Positions 56,204 through 64,000 of a stretch of DNA of 64,000 nucleotides are shown piece after piece. The DNA lies in the NCBI RefSeq assembly GCF_016599715.1, contig NZ_CP067019.1, forward strand, positions 434,001-498,000. Direction: 5' to 3'. This DNA comes from Acinetobacter sp. CS-2 (GTDB lineage: Bacteria; Pseudomonadota; Gammaproteobacteria; Pseudomonadales; Moraxellaceae). Made by a program: the position numbers and the translations under genes. The notes under the pieces were generated by a model. That model did not search any database, had not been told where the DNA came from, and saw nothing but the letters and a program-made list of their open reading frames with translations. The number at the start of each line of letters is the position of its first letter. The stretch's first letter is position 1.

Positions 56204-57211
56204 GTGGGTCAGCTAACTGATGCATCAGTTGTTTTACGATTGGGTTATCAAGCCATCCGTCGTGCAGGTTTGCCAACTGAAGAAATTTTAATGAAAGCTG
56301 GTGTGGCCTTAAATCAGGTCGAAACCAATGACCGTACCCCGCTTAGTGCTCAATATGCGTTTTGGGTGGCTGCGGAAGAGGTCAGTAAAGATCCCGATAT
56401 TGGTTTGCATTTGGGCGAACACCTGCCTTTATACCGGGGGCAGGTGATTGAGCACCTGTTTATTTCCAGTGAAAACTTTGGTGAGGGGCTAAAACGTGCA
56501 CTGGCTTATCAGCGCCTGATCAGTGATGCCTTCCATGCCAAACTGGTGATTGAAGATGACCGTTGCTATTTGACCAATGGTGAGCAACCTTGGGGCGAAA
56601 ATATTGTTAATCGGCATTTTTCCGAATGTGCACTATCCGGCGTATTGCGTTTTTTCAAGTTTATTACCGAAGGTCGTTTTCAGCCCATCTATATCGATTT
56701 TAATTTCAGTCAGGGTGCACCTGATGATGAATATTTCCGGGTCTATGAATGTCCAGTCAGCTTAGGGCAAAAAGAAACCCGTTTATATTTCGATCCTGCA
56801 ATTTTAGATTACCAGTTATGGCAAGCAGAGCCAGAACTGTTACAGTTACATGAGCAACTGGCGATTGAAAAGCTGCAGGAACTGGCGCGTTATGATCTGG
56901 TCGGTGAAGTACGCCGTGCAATTGGTTCAACTCTAGAAAGTGGTGAAACGACCTTGGAAACCGTAGCCACACATTTAAATATCACGCCGCGCCGTTTACG
57001 TACCCAGCTGAGTGAAGCCAATACCAGTTTTCAGCAAATTCTGTCCGACTATCGTTGCCGGTTGGCAAAGAAATTATTGGCCAATACGGCAGAAAGCGTG
57101 GAACGGATTGTGTATCTGACTGGGTTTTCCGAACCCAGCACTTTTTATCGGGCTTTTAAGCGCTGGACCAATGAAACACCAGTGGAATATCGTAAAAGAA
57201 AGCAGCGGTAA
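56204..57211 (+). CDS. AraC-family transcriptional regulator
   Basis: A 335-residue regulator. The N-terminal ~200 residues are an arabinose-binding-like (Arabinose_bd) domain as in OruR/ArgR-type AraC proteins, and the C-terminal double helix-turn-helix has ETVATHLNITPRRLRTQLSE and IVYLTGFSEPSTFYRAFKRW. It starts at GTG 56204 behind AAGGAAGGT. Divergent from infA. Target genes cannot be told from context. Confidence 0.88.
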   Translation: MGQLTDASVVLRLGYQAIRRAGLPTEEILMKAGVALNQVETNDRTPLSAQYAFWVAAEEVSKDPDIGLHLGEHLPLYRGQVIEHLFISSENFGEGLKRALAYQRLISDAFHAKLVIEDDRCYLTNGEQPWGENIVNRHFSECALSGVLRFFKFITEGRFQPIYIDFNFSQGAPDDEYFRVYECPVSLGQKETRLYFDPAILDYQLWQAEPELLQLHEQLAIEKLQELARYDLVGEVRRAIGSTLESGETTLETVATHLNITPRRLRTQLSEANTSFQQILSDYRCRLAKKLLANTAESVERIVYLTGFSEPSTFYRAFKRWTNETPVEYRKRKQR

Positions 57212-57218
57212 TTTTTGA

Positions 57219-57289
57219 ATCCTCCCCTAACCCCTCCTTTAATAAAGGAGGGGAACTCCTCCCTTTAAAAAAGGGAGGTTGGGAGGGAT
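57219..57289. repeat. multi-hairpin repeat, copy D (CCTCCC type)
   Basis: Two perfect hairpins, CCCCTCCTTTAAT/AAAGGAGGGG-like (57231-57253) and CCTCCCTTT/AAAGGGAGG (57258-57278), are enclosed by near-complementary outer arms ATCCTCCC and GGGAGGGAT. It lies between the convergent AraC gene and truA and may also act as a terminator. Confidence 0.65.
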
Positions 57290-57292
57290 TTC

Positions 57293-58090
57293 TTATTCCG
57301 GCATATTCAGCCAATGCGGGCCTAATGGCATTTTCGGCAGATCAAACTGTTCCGGATAATCAGCGTGGATAAAATACAAGCCATCCGGTGGTGCGGTAAT
57401 TCCTGCTGCTTTACGATCTTCAGCGGCAAAAATATGGTCAATATGGTCAACTTCATACATGCCCTGACCGATTTCCAGTAAACAGCCCATAATGTTGCGT
57501 ACCATATGGTGCAAGAAGCCATCTGCCTGAATATCTAACACCAGATAACAGCCATGTTGAATGAGGCGACAATGTTTGACATGCCGAACCGGCTGATTGG
57601 ACTGGCAGGCTGCGGCACGGAAACTTTCAAAATTATGCGTGCCTTCAAACTTTTTCGCCGCTGCAATCATCTTCTCCACATCCAGCGGATAGTAGGCATG
57701 CGTGACCTGTTTATGCAGAAGTGCAGGGCGCTGCGGATTGTTATAGACGACATAGCGATAACGGCGTGCCTGAGCTTTAAAACGAGCATGGAAATCGCTG
57801 TCCATTTCCTTGATCCACTGGAAGGCGATATCTTTAGGAAGCTGACTGTTTGCCCCCATCAGCCAGCCACGAATCGGGCGAATAGCATTAGTATCAAAAT
57901 GCGCGACCATATTGGTGGCATGGACCCCGGCATCGGTACGACCCGCACCATGTAAGATGATCGGTTCATCGGCAATTTTGCTCAGTACTTTTTCAATGGT
58001 TTCCTGCACGCTTGGTACGCCAGGCTGTTGAGTTTGCCAACCTCTATAACGAATGCCACAAAACTCAATACCGACTGCAAAACGTTGCAT
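57293..58090 (-). CDS. truA: tRNA pseudouridine(38-40) synthase
   Basis: A 265-residue TruA. It opens FAVGIEFCGIRYRGWQTQQP and has GAGRTDAGVHATNMVAHF (catalytic Asp near residue 52). It modifies positions 38-40 of the tRNA anticodon stem. It follows the asparaginase gene by 12 bases. Presence downstream of fimV agrees with the pseudomonad asd-fimV-truA order. Confidence 0.96.
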   Translation of the reverse strand: MQRFAVGIEFCGIRYRGWQTQQPGVPSVQETIEKVLSKIADEPIILHGAGRTDAGVHATNMVAHFDTNAIRPIRGWLMGANSQLPKDIAFQWIKEMDSDFHARFKAQARRYRYVVYNNPQRPALLHKQVTHAYYPLDVEKMIAAAKKFEGTHNFESFRAAACQSNQPVRHVKHCRLIQHGCYLVLDIQADGFLHHMVRNIMGCLLEIGQGMYEVDHIDHIFAAEDRKAAGITAPPDGLYFIHADYPEQFDLPKMPLGPHWLNMPE

Positions 58091-58102
58091 ATTTACCTCA
58101 AA

Positions 58103-59071
58103 TTACACGTGATCATGCCAATGTGCCTGCCATTGGTCTACAGTGTCGTATTGTAAATACATTTTCAGTGCTTTTGCATAAAGATCTGCATGTCCCAAAC
58201 AGTCATTCAGAAGAATATGGGTTTGCTGGATCCATTGGCTGATGGCATAACGCTGATCAATACTCCCAAAAGGAACTTGAGTGGTGAGAATGACGACGCA
58301 GCCTGCTTGTTGTAATTTTTGAATGCAAGCAATGAATGGTTCATTCACTGCCAGGTTGCCTGTGCCGAAACCTTGCAAAATCAGGCAGTTTGGCGGTGCT
58401 TGGCAAATGGTTTGCAGATTGACAACTTGCTGAGCTAAATCCAGCGGTTGCATCATCAAGCTTAAAAAGTTAAACCTCGATGCCTTGTGGAGATCATTGT
58501 CATGAACTATATAGATGGAGCTGTGGGAAATGGGTTCCGCTGCGTTTTTACCGCTAAAGGCATCCAGTTCTGTTGTATGGATTTTTAATGCTGTCTGTGC
58601 ATGTATTAAATGATGATGAAAGGCTAAATAAACTCCCACCGGGTATTTAACTACACAGTCCAGAGCAAAGTTTAAATTATCAATGGCATCGGTAAATTCA
58701 CGGGTATTGTCTCCCGCAGTATTTAACAGGGGATACTGGCTGCCGGTCATGACTACATGCGAGGATTGACCCAGAAAGCGTGACAGCACGGCACTGGCAT
58801 AACTCAAGGTATCAGTCCCATGAATAATTACAAAATGCTGAAACTGCTGTAGCTGAAGTTGTTGAATAGATTGAACCAGTTTCAGCCAGTCTGTGGCTGT
58901 GCAGGCACTGCTGTCCTGAATGACTGGTGCAACAAAACATTCGATCTGCTGATCGAGAGGGAGAACATGTTGCAGTTTCGGAATAAATTGCTCAGCTGGC
59001 ATAGGGCTGAGTGGATCACCAATACAGCCAAATGTACCGCCCATATAGATTAACGCTATTTTTTTCATCAT
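58103..59071 (-). CDS. asparaginase (type I-like)
   Basis: A 322-residue amidohydrolase of the asparaginase/glutaminase family. The two threonine motifs are YMGGTFG (T13) and IIHGTDTLSYASAV (T86, D87), and MTGSQYPLL follows. No signal peptide is present, so it is probably cytoplasmic and similar to AnsA. ATG 59071 begins MMKKIALIYMGGTFG; it lies directly at the T-run of the preceding terminator and no ribosome site is visible. The gene is an insertion into the usual fimV-truA order. Confidence 0.85.
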   Translation of the reverse strand: MMKKIALIYMGGTFGCIGDPLSPMPAEQFIPKLQHVLPLDQQIECFVAPVIQDSSACTATDWLKLVQSIQQLQLQQFQHFVIIHGTDTLSYASAVLSRFLGQSSHVVMTGSQYPLLNTAGDNTREFTDAIDNLNFALDCVVKYPVGVYLAFHHHLIHAQTALKIHTTELDAFSGKNAAEPISHSSIYIVHDNDLHKASRFNFLSLMMQPLDLAQQVVNLQTICQAPPNCLILQGFGTGNLAVNEPFIACIQKLQQAGCVVILTTQVPFGSIDQRYAISQWIQQTHILLNDCLGHADLYAKALKMYLQYDTVDQWQAHWHDHV

Positions 59072-59099
59072 AAAAAAAGCAGCCAAGGATGACTGCTTT
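59072..59099 (-). terminator. intrinsic terminator of the fimV C-terminal gene
   Basis: AAAGCAG/CTGCTTT stem with a ten-base loop and T7 on the reverse strand. The T-run ends immediately before the asparaginase ATG. Confidence 0.75.
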
Positions 59100-59117
59100 A
59101 TAGTAGATCGAAATTGC

Positions 59118-60503
59118 TTAAGATGCTATTTGATTGCGTAAATGATCTGCCTGTTGGCGTTGTTCAGGTGTATAGCCAGCTTCTTGCTCTGCCAGTAATT
59201 CACGTGCCGATTCGAACGCACCAAGCTGGATATATTGCTGTGCCAGTTCTAGATTCAGGTTAATTTCATTGACTTCAATCAGTTCGGGGAAGGATTGAAC
59301 CAATGGATCATTTTTATCTGCTTTGGCAGCAGATGAGCTGATATTGCTAATATCAAAGTTTAGGCCTGCGGCTTTTGCTGGCGCTACTTCTGCAGCTGGC
59401 TCTTCAACCGTGCTTGCTGACTCTAAATTAAAGTCCAGTTCCAGGCTTGGCGTAATTTCTTCAGTTGCAACTTTTGTTTCAGCTACTGGAGTTTCTGCAA
59501 CGGAAAAATCAAAATTAAATTCAGGTTTTTCTTCTACAGTAGGTTCAATGCTAGCAGCTTTCTCTGTTTCTACTTGCCCGGTTGTTGCAGTGTCTAAACT
59601 AAATGAGAAATCCAGAGGCTGAATTTCTTGAACTGGGGCAGCTTCCGGCTTGGTTTCTGCCACAGGTACAGGATCAAGCTTAAAGTTAGTAAAATCTAAA
59701 GGCTTGATTTCTTCAGCTGGTGCAGTTGCTGCTTCTGCCGCTGAATCCAGAGATAGACTGCTGAAATCAAGGGGTTTGATTTCTTCCACCGGAGTAGCTG
59801 CTATTTCTGCTTTTGGTGCTGTATTTAAAGATGCAGAATTGAAATCAAGAGGTTTGATTTCCTTAATGACTTCCGGCTGAGCCGAACGCGATTCCTGCTG
59901 TAACTGATCAAAGGCAAGATCATTTTTTGTTGCAGCGGGTGCAGCATCACTCATTAAAGCATCAAAAGCAGCCGTATTTTTTGTTTCTGCAACCGCTGGT
60001 TCAGCTGCTTTAGCAACAGTTGATGATGGCTTAAACTCAATGGTATCTTTAGAACCTAGTGTTTGTTTTTCATGTGCTGCTTTTTTAGCAAGTGCCTGTT
60101 CTAAAAAATCATCCAGTTCTAATGAGCGCAGGTGATTAATCAGCTGGCTGATGGCAAATTCATCTTTTTGCAAGATGTGAATGTCCAGCAACAACAAATA
60201 CAATTCATGCTGTGAATTGTCCTTATTTAAAGCCTGATTAATCTGTGCTTCGGCCGAGAAAAAGTTCTTTTCGTGAATCAGGGCTTCAATTTTACTGCGG
60301 ACATCGGCAGCTAAAGGGGTGGTTTTTTTCTTTGCAACAACCGAGCTTTCCACAATTTGAGTTTTTTGCGGTGACTTTTTGGTTGAAGTGACTTTTTTAC
60401 TTTTCGTCTTTGGTGTTTGTTCTGTTTGTTTACTTGCCTCGCGCTTTTTTAATACAACTGCGATCACTAATAACAATATAAACGGAATCACATAAAGCAG
60501 CAT
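59118..60503 (-). CDS. FimV/HubP-like protein, membrane anchor and cytoplasmic C-terminal domain
   Basis: A 461-residue protein with one N-terminal membrane segment (MLLYVIPFILLLVIAVVLKK), a region with tetratricopeptide-like helices (about residues 70-145), a long acidic Ala/Glu/Thr-rich linker containing four [KEQ]EI[KQ]PLDF repeats, and a FimV C-terminal segment ELAQQYIQLGAFESARELLA. In pseudomonads this is the cytoplasmic half of FimV, which organises the cell pole and type IV pili. Here it has its own start with AAGGGG eight bases upstream, 71 bases after the N-terminal gene. Confidence 0.85.
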   Translation of the reverse strand: MLLYVIPFILLLVIAVVLKKREASKQTEQTPKTKSKKVTSTKKSPQKTQIVESSVVAKKKTTPLAADVRSKIEALIHEKNFFSAEAQINQALNKDNSQHELYLLLLDIHILQKDEFAISQLINHLRSLELDDFLEQALAKKAAHEKQTLGSKDTIEFKPSSTVAKAAEPAVAETKNTAAFDALMSDAAPAATKNDLAFDQLQQESRSAQPEVIKEIKPLDFNSASLNTAPKAEIAATPVEEIKPLDFSSLSLDSAAEAATAPAEEIKPLDFTNFKLDPVPVAETKPEAAPVQEIQPLDFSFSLDTATTGQVETEKAASIEPTVEEKPEFNFDFSVAETPVAETKVATEEITPSLELDFNLESASTVEEPAAEVAPAKAAGLNFDISNISSSAAKADKNDPLVQSFPELIEVNEINLNLELAQQYIQLGAFESARELLAEQEAGYTPEQRQQADHLRNQIAS

Positions 60504-60574
60504 GTTGTTACCCCTTGCAGGATTGAGTTTTTATCCATGAAACCCATCCTAAAAAATCAAATTGTATAACACCC

Positions 60575-62023
60575 TTAGTGCGTTGGCTTTTTCTGTACTT
60601 GTTGTGCTTTCAATTGTTGCTGCAATTGGGCAAGACGAGTATTTAATAATTGAATTCTGTGATCCTTGTTACGCAATGCCAATTCTAACTGTGTTACGTT
60701 TCTCTGTAATTTAACGGTTTTTTCACGCGATGTCATAACTTTTAATGATAATTCATTTGAAGTTTGCCTTTTTTCTGTGTTCTTTTTGGCAGAACCGCTG
60801 GCTGAATCTTGTTCTTTCTCTGCAACCAAGCTCATTTCTGCCTGATTCAAGCGATATTTGGCTTTAGCCGACTGATTGGACGGTTTGGAAGGGGCTTGGG
60901 CTAAATGGGCAACTTTTGCTTTTTGCTCTTCTTTAGGGCTGGTCACAGTATTTAAATTCAAAGCAGCGCCACGGCGTAAACGGTTCACATCACCTTGAAT
61001 AAATGCATGTTCATTATTGGCCTTGATTTGTTTCATGACTTCGCCAATTGGACAATTTTGTTCAGTGGCCACACGTGAGGCAATTGCCCACAGTGACTCA
61101 TTCGATTGCACTACATGCTGGTTGGCTGGTGCTGTAGCCGCAGGCTGAGGTGATGGTGTAGGTGCTGTTTCTGATTTAGCTTTTGGTGCAGCGGCTGCTA
61201 CAGGTTCTGCCGTTACTTTTGCTTTAGCCACATGTTGATGTGCAGATGCTGCATATTGTCTGACTAAAGGGTCTGTGGAGACATTGTTATTCGAGTTGTT
61301 TGAATTAGCTGAAATTTTCGCTTCATTTTTTATCAAACGTTGTGCCGCAAAGGAATTCTTGGTTTTGACTGGCTCATTTTGTGGAGTTTGAACCGGCTGG
61401 GCAGATGGTGTCGCCATTGCTGCAATGATGATGGGTGCAGCAGAGGTACTATTTAAAATCGGTGGTGCCGCTTTATGTACCATTAATGGTGCTTCAAATG
61501 ATTGTGGTAGTGCCGTTTGTGGTTTTTCAATCCGAAATTGCGTACTTTCAGGCAGTTGTAAGGCAATATCTTTTTCATTCACAATGGTGATAGGCATTAA
61601 AGGTTTTTCATTGCCTGAGACCCGTGCCTGAGTATTTACCTGGCTGCGCTTCAGAGGGGTCTTGATATGCTGTAAACGTGTCGCATTACCTTCCTGAATT
61701 TTAACAATAATGTTTAATTCAGCATCCGTTAAGGGGCGTGATGAGGTAATGGTAATGACACCATTGCCCGAGCTATCGTGACGGGTAAAGAAATTAAGAT
61801 GTCCGGGAGCATGATAGACAGCGCCTAAAGTTGCGATATCTTCTGCATCAGCCAGGCTGGCCTGGATTTGTGCATGAGGATCAGCATTGCGAAAATTCAT
61901 TTCCGCATACAATAATTCACCTGCTGCAGATTGAACTTGAATAGGATCAATAGTAATCGCATGAATATTCTGCGAAGCAATAATGGCTAAAATGGCTATC
62001 TTTAATTTGTTATATACGGTCAT
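60575..62023 (-). CDS. FimV-like periplasmic N-terminal protein with LysM
   Basis: A 482-residue protein with a signal peptide (MTVYNKLKIAILAIIASQNIHA), a FimV N-terminal domain (GELLYAEMNFRNADPHAQIQ), a LysM peptidoglycan-binding motif near residues 310-355 (VVQSNESLWAIASRVATEQ), and a C-terminal coiled coil rich in Gln/Leu. It corresponds to the periplasmic half of FimV. It lacks a second membrane helix, so it must act with the product of the next gene or by itself. Synteny with asd upstream and truA downstream supports the FimV identity. Confidence 0.87.
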   Translation of the reverse strand: MTVYNKLKIAILAIIASQNIHAITIDPIQVQSAAGELLYAEMNFRNADPHAQIQASLADAEDIATLGAVYHAPGHLNFFTRHDSSGNGVITITSSRPLTDAELNIIVKIQEGNATRLQHIKTPLKRSQVNTQARVSGNEKPLMPITIVNEKDIALQLPESTQFRIEKPQTALPQSFEAPLMVHKAAPPILNSTSAAPIIIAAMATPSAQPVQTPQNEPVKTKNSFAAQRLIKNEAKISANSNNSNNNVSTDPLVRQYAASAHQHVAKAKVTAEPVAAAAPKAKSETAPTPSPQPAATAPANQHVVQSNESLWAIASRVATEQNCPIGEVMKQIKANNEHAFIQGDVNRLRRGAALNLNTVTSPKEEQKAKVAHLAQAPSKPSNQSAKAKYRLNQAEMSLVAEKEQDSASGSAKKNTEKRQTSNELSLKVMTSREKTVKLQRNVTQLELALRNKDHRIQLLNTRLAQLQQQLKAQQVQKKPTH

Positions 62024-62115
62024 CTTAATCTTTAGCTCGGTTTCTTATCGTATTGCGAAAGTTATACATTAACGAGGTGTTGAAGAATTGTAAAACATTT
62101 AACATAAAGGATACA

Positions 62116-62147
62116 TAAAAAAGCCGATCAATTGTGATCGGCTTTTC
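62116..62147 (-). terminator. intrinsic terminator of asd
   Basis: AAGCCGATCA/TGATCGGCTT arms with a short loop; T6 on the reverse strand, about 15 bases past the asd stop. Confidence 0.88.
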
Positions 62148-62160
62148 TTTCATTTAGCAC

Positions 62161-63279
62161 TTAAGCATTTTTGTAATCAATCAGGATACGTAACATACGG
62201 CGTAAAGGTTCTGCAGCACCCCATAGCAGCTGATCGCCGACAGTGAATGCGCCAAGGTATTCTTTACCCATATTCAGTTTACGCAAACGACCCACTGGAA
62301 CAGACAGGGTACCTGTAACAGCCACTGGCGTCAGATCGGTCATCGATGCTTCACGGGTGTTGGGAACGACTTTTGCCCAATCGTTTGCATTACGGATAAT
62401 GTCTTCGATTTCATCAAGCGGTACATCTTTCTTCAATTTCAATGTAAGTGCTTGAGAATGGCAGCGCATTGCACCGATACGCACACAGTGACCATCAATA
62501 GGAACAATCTGCGAGTTACCCAGAATCTTGTTGGTTTCAACCTGGCCTTTCCATTCTTCTTTCGACTGACCGCTTTCAAGCTGTTTGTCGATATACGGAA
62601 TTAAAGAACCTGCTAAAGGCACACCAAAGTTTGCTGATGGGAAACCTTCGCTGCGTTGTAAAGCCGCAATTTTAGAATCGATCTCTAAAATTGGAGAGCG
62701 AGGGTCATCTAACAAATCTTTAGTATTGTTATACAAGTAACCCATACCGTTGATGAGTTCACGCATGTTTTGCGCGCCCGCACCAGAAGCGGCCTGATAA
62801 GTCATCGAAGTTGCCCATTCCACTAAATTGTTTTGGAACAGACCACCTAAGCCCATCAGCATCAAGGAAACGGTACAGTTACCACCAACGAATGTTTTAG
62901 TACCATTCACCAGGCCATCTTTAATCACGTTCATGTTGACCGGATCAAGCACGATGATGGCTTCATCATCCATACGTAAGGTAGAAGCTGCATCAATCCA
63001 GTAACCATTCCAGCCTTCAGCTTTCAGTTTCGGGAAAACGTCAGTGGTGTAATCACCACCCTGGCAGGTAATAATGACATCCATTTGCTTCAGACTGTTA
63101 ACGTCTGTCGCATCCATAAGTGCTGGGGCAGTCTTACCGCCAAACGCAGGCGCTTCACCACCTGCATTACTGGTAGAAAAATAGAATGGCTCAAAATGAG
63201 CAAAATCATTCTCTTCAACCATACGTTGCATAAGGACGGAACCTACCATCCCGCGCCAACCGACCAGACCTACTTTCAT
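62161..63279 (-). CDS. asd: aspartate-semialdehyde dehydrogenase
   Basis: A 372-residue enzyme that reduces aspartyl phosphate to the semialdehyde for lysine, methionine, threonine and diaminopimelate synthesis. The NADP motif is [17 protein letters not shown] (residues 4-20) and the catalytic cysteine is in [15 protein letters not shown]. Start ATG 63279 matches the family; the longer frame adds 11 codons. It precedes the fimV pair, as in pseudomonads. Confidence 0.97.
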   Translation of the reverse strand: MKVGLVGWRGMVGSVLMQRMVEENDFAHFEPFYFSTSNAGGEAPAFGGKTAPALMDATDVNSLKQMDVIITCQGGDYTTDVFPKLKAEGWNGYWIDAASTLRMDDEAIIVLDPVNMNVIKDGLVNGTKTFVGGNCTVSLMLMGLGGLFQNNLVEWATSMTYQAASGAGAQNMRELINGMGYLYNNTKDLLDDPRSPILEIDSKIAALQRSEGFPSANFGVPLAGSLIPYIDKQLESGQSKEEWKGQVETNKILGNSQIVPIDGHCVRIGAMRCHSQALTLKLKKDVPLDEIEDIIRNANDWAKVVPNTREASMTDLTPVAVTGTLSVPVGRLRKLNMGKEYLGAFTVGDQLLWGAAEPLRRMLRILIDYKNA

Positions 63280-63468
63280 GCCACTTCGCCTCGGTGCGTT
63301 AAAAAAAATCAAAAGGGATTCGAGTGTATCAAAAAGGGACGTGACTGCAAGTACTACATAATGAAAACATCAATATTATTGAGAGAAATCTCTTGTTTAT
63401 GTTACATACAAAATTGATAAAGTTTTTCAACTGCAGATCGAATTACCAAGATAAACAGAGTAAAGCTG

Positions 63469-64000
63469 ATGATTTGGGTGGAAATAATTGCAGTTTTAGT
63501 GATATGGCTGACATTCTGGTCACTGATTCCACGGGATGAGTGGTGGATTCGAGGTGCTGATTTTCCACGGCTACAAATTCTGGTTTTAGGACTGATTGCT
63601 TTTGTTCTGCTGCTGGTCTGGGAGCAACCCTGGAATTTAACACGGGAAATTATTTTTATCGGTCTGATTGCGGCACTGGCGTACCAGCTCAAAATGGTGC
63701 TGCCTTATACCTTTCTTTGGAAAAAGCAGGTTAAGCATGTCCGCAAACATCAGCTGAATCCGGACAAGCAAATTTCCCTGATCATTTCCAATGTACTAAC
63801 GTCAAATACCCAATACCAGTTGTTGATTGAGCAGATTCAAAAGCATCAGCCAGATTTGCTGTTAACGTTAGAATCAGATCGGGTCTGGCAAAAAGCACTT
63901 TCCACGATTGAAAAAGATTATCCCTATCGGGTGCCTGTACCTCTGGATAATTTATACGGCATGCATCTGTATAGCCGTTTAGAGCTGAACAGTACCGAGG
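63469..64000 (+). CDS. EEP-family (endonuclease/exonuclease/phosphatase) membrane protein, N-terminal part
   Basis: From ATG 63469 (MIWVEIIAVLVIWLTFWSLI) the plus strand stays open to the window edge, about 177 codons. Hydrophobic segments cover residues 1-20, about 42-58 and 62-80; then comes KQISLIISNVLTSNTQYQLL and QPDLLLTLESDRVWQK, the start of an EEP hydrolase domain in which the Asn and Glu are metal or active-site residues. Such membrane-tethered EEP proteins are common in Acinetobacter with unknown substrate. Divergent from asd. The C-terminal half is missing. Confidence 0.8.
   Translation, partial: MIWVEIIAVLVIWLTFWSLIPRDEWWIRGADFPRLQILVLGLIAFVLLLVWEQPWNLTREIIFIGLIAALAYQLKMVLPYTFLWKKQVKHVRKHQLNPDKQISLIISNVLTSNTQYQLLIEQIQKHQPDLLLTLESDRVWQKALSTIEKDYPYRVPVPLDNLYGMHLYSRLELNSTE

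Noticed and set aside
59118..62023. fimV broken by a frameshift
   Set aside because: The two ORFs are in different frames, but 71 bases separate them and the second has its own ribosome site and opens with a membrane helix, so a natural gene split is a better reading.

Overview
The window looks like a chromosomal segment of an Acinetobacter species (Gammaproteobacteria, Moraxellaceae). The DNA is AT-rich by eye. It carries an ISAba11-like element, and several gene neighbourhoods match the pseudomonad/Acinetobacter arrangement: ptsP-rppH-HAD phosphatase, and leuCD-leuB followed by asd-fimV-truA. No plasmid, phage or CRISPR signature was seen.

Layout. 1-13 kb is housekeeping: glyQS, an HPP/CBS membrane protein, a PspC-like protein, a lysine tRNA array (one CTT and four TTT anticodons), a FATP-type acyl-CoA synthetase, rne with a long structured upstream region, rluC and a Gph-like phosphatase. 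14-28.4 kb is a catabolic island for phenylpropanoids: mhpD-mhpF-mhpE, an OprD-type porin, mhpC, a reverse-strand DUF1345 gene, an ISAba11-like insertion, hcaR, then hcaE-hcaF-hcaC-hcaB-mhpB-hcaD. Together these would dihydroxylate 3-phenylpropionate or cinnamate, cleave the 2,3-diol in meta position and release pyruvate and acetyl-CoA. No mhpA is present, so the route appears to be fed only through the Rieske dioxygenase. 28.6-40 kb holds transporters, a metallo-beta-lactamase-fold hydrolase, katG, a secreted-protein gene broken by an IS30-family element, and a TetR/AidB-like divergent pair.

40-48.6 kb holds a small basic ORF whose intrinsic terminator lies inside the reading frame, ptsP, rppH, a HAD phosphatase, an ovothiol synthase (ovoA), a LysR regulator and small proteins. 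48.9-63.3 kb is leuC-leuD-lipoprotein-leuB, a nested insertion (IS5-family inside IS982-family) that splits a small lipoprotein gene, a paralogous lipoprotein gene with an in-frame stop, infA, an AraC regulator, and the block asd - fimV (as two genes) - asparaginase - truA. The window ends in an EEP-family membrane protein.

The most interesting signals are the terminator-inside-ORF gene near 40.1 kb, whose mRNA would lack a stop codon as known for arfA; the two paralogous lipoprotein genes that are both broken, one restorable to the base by removing the nested insertion; the two-gene FimV; the rearranged hca/mhp island; and families of multi-hairpin intergenic repeats.
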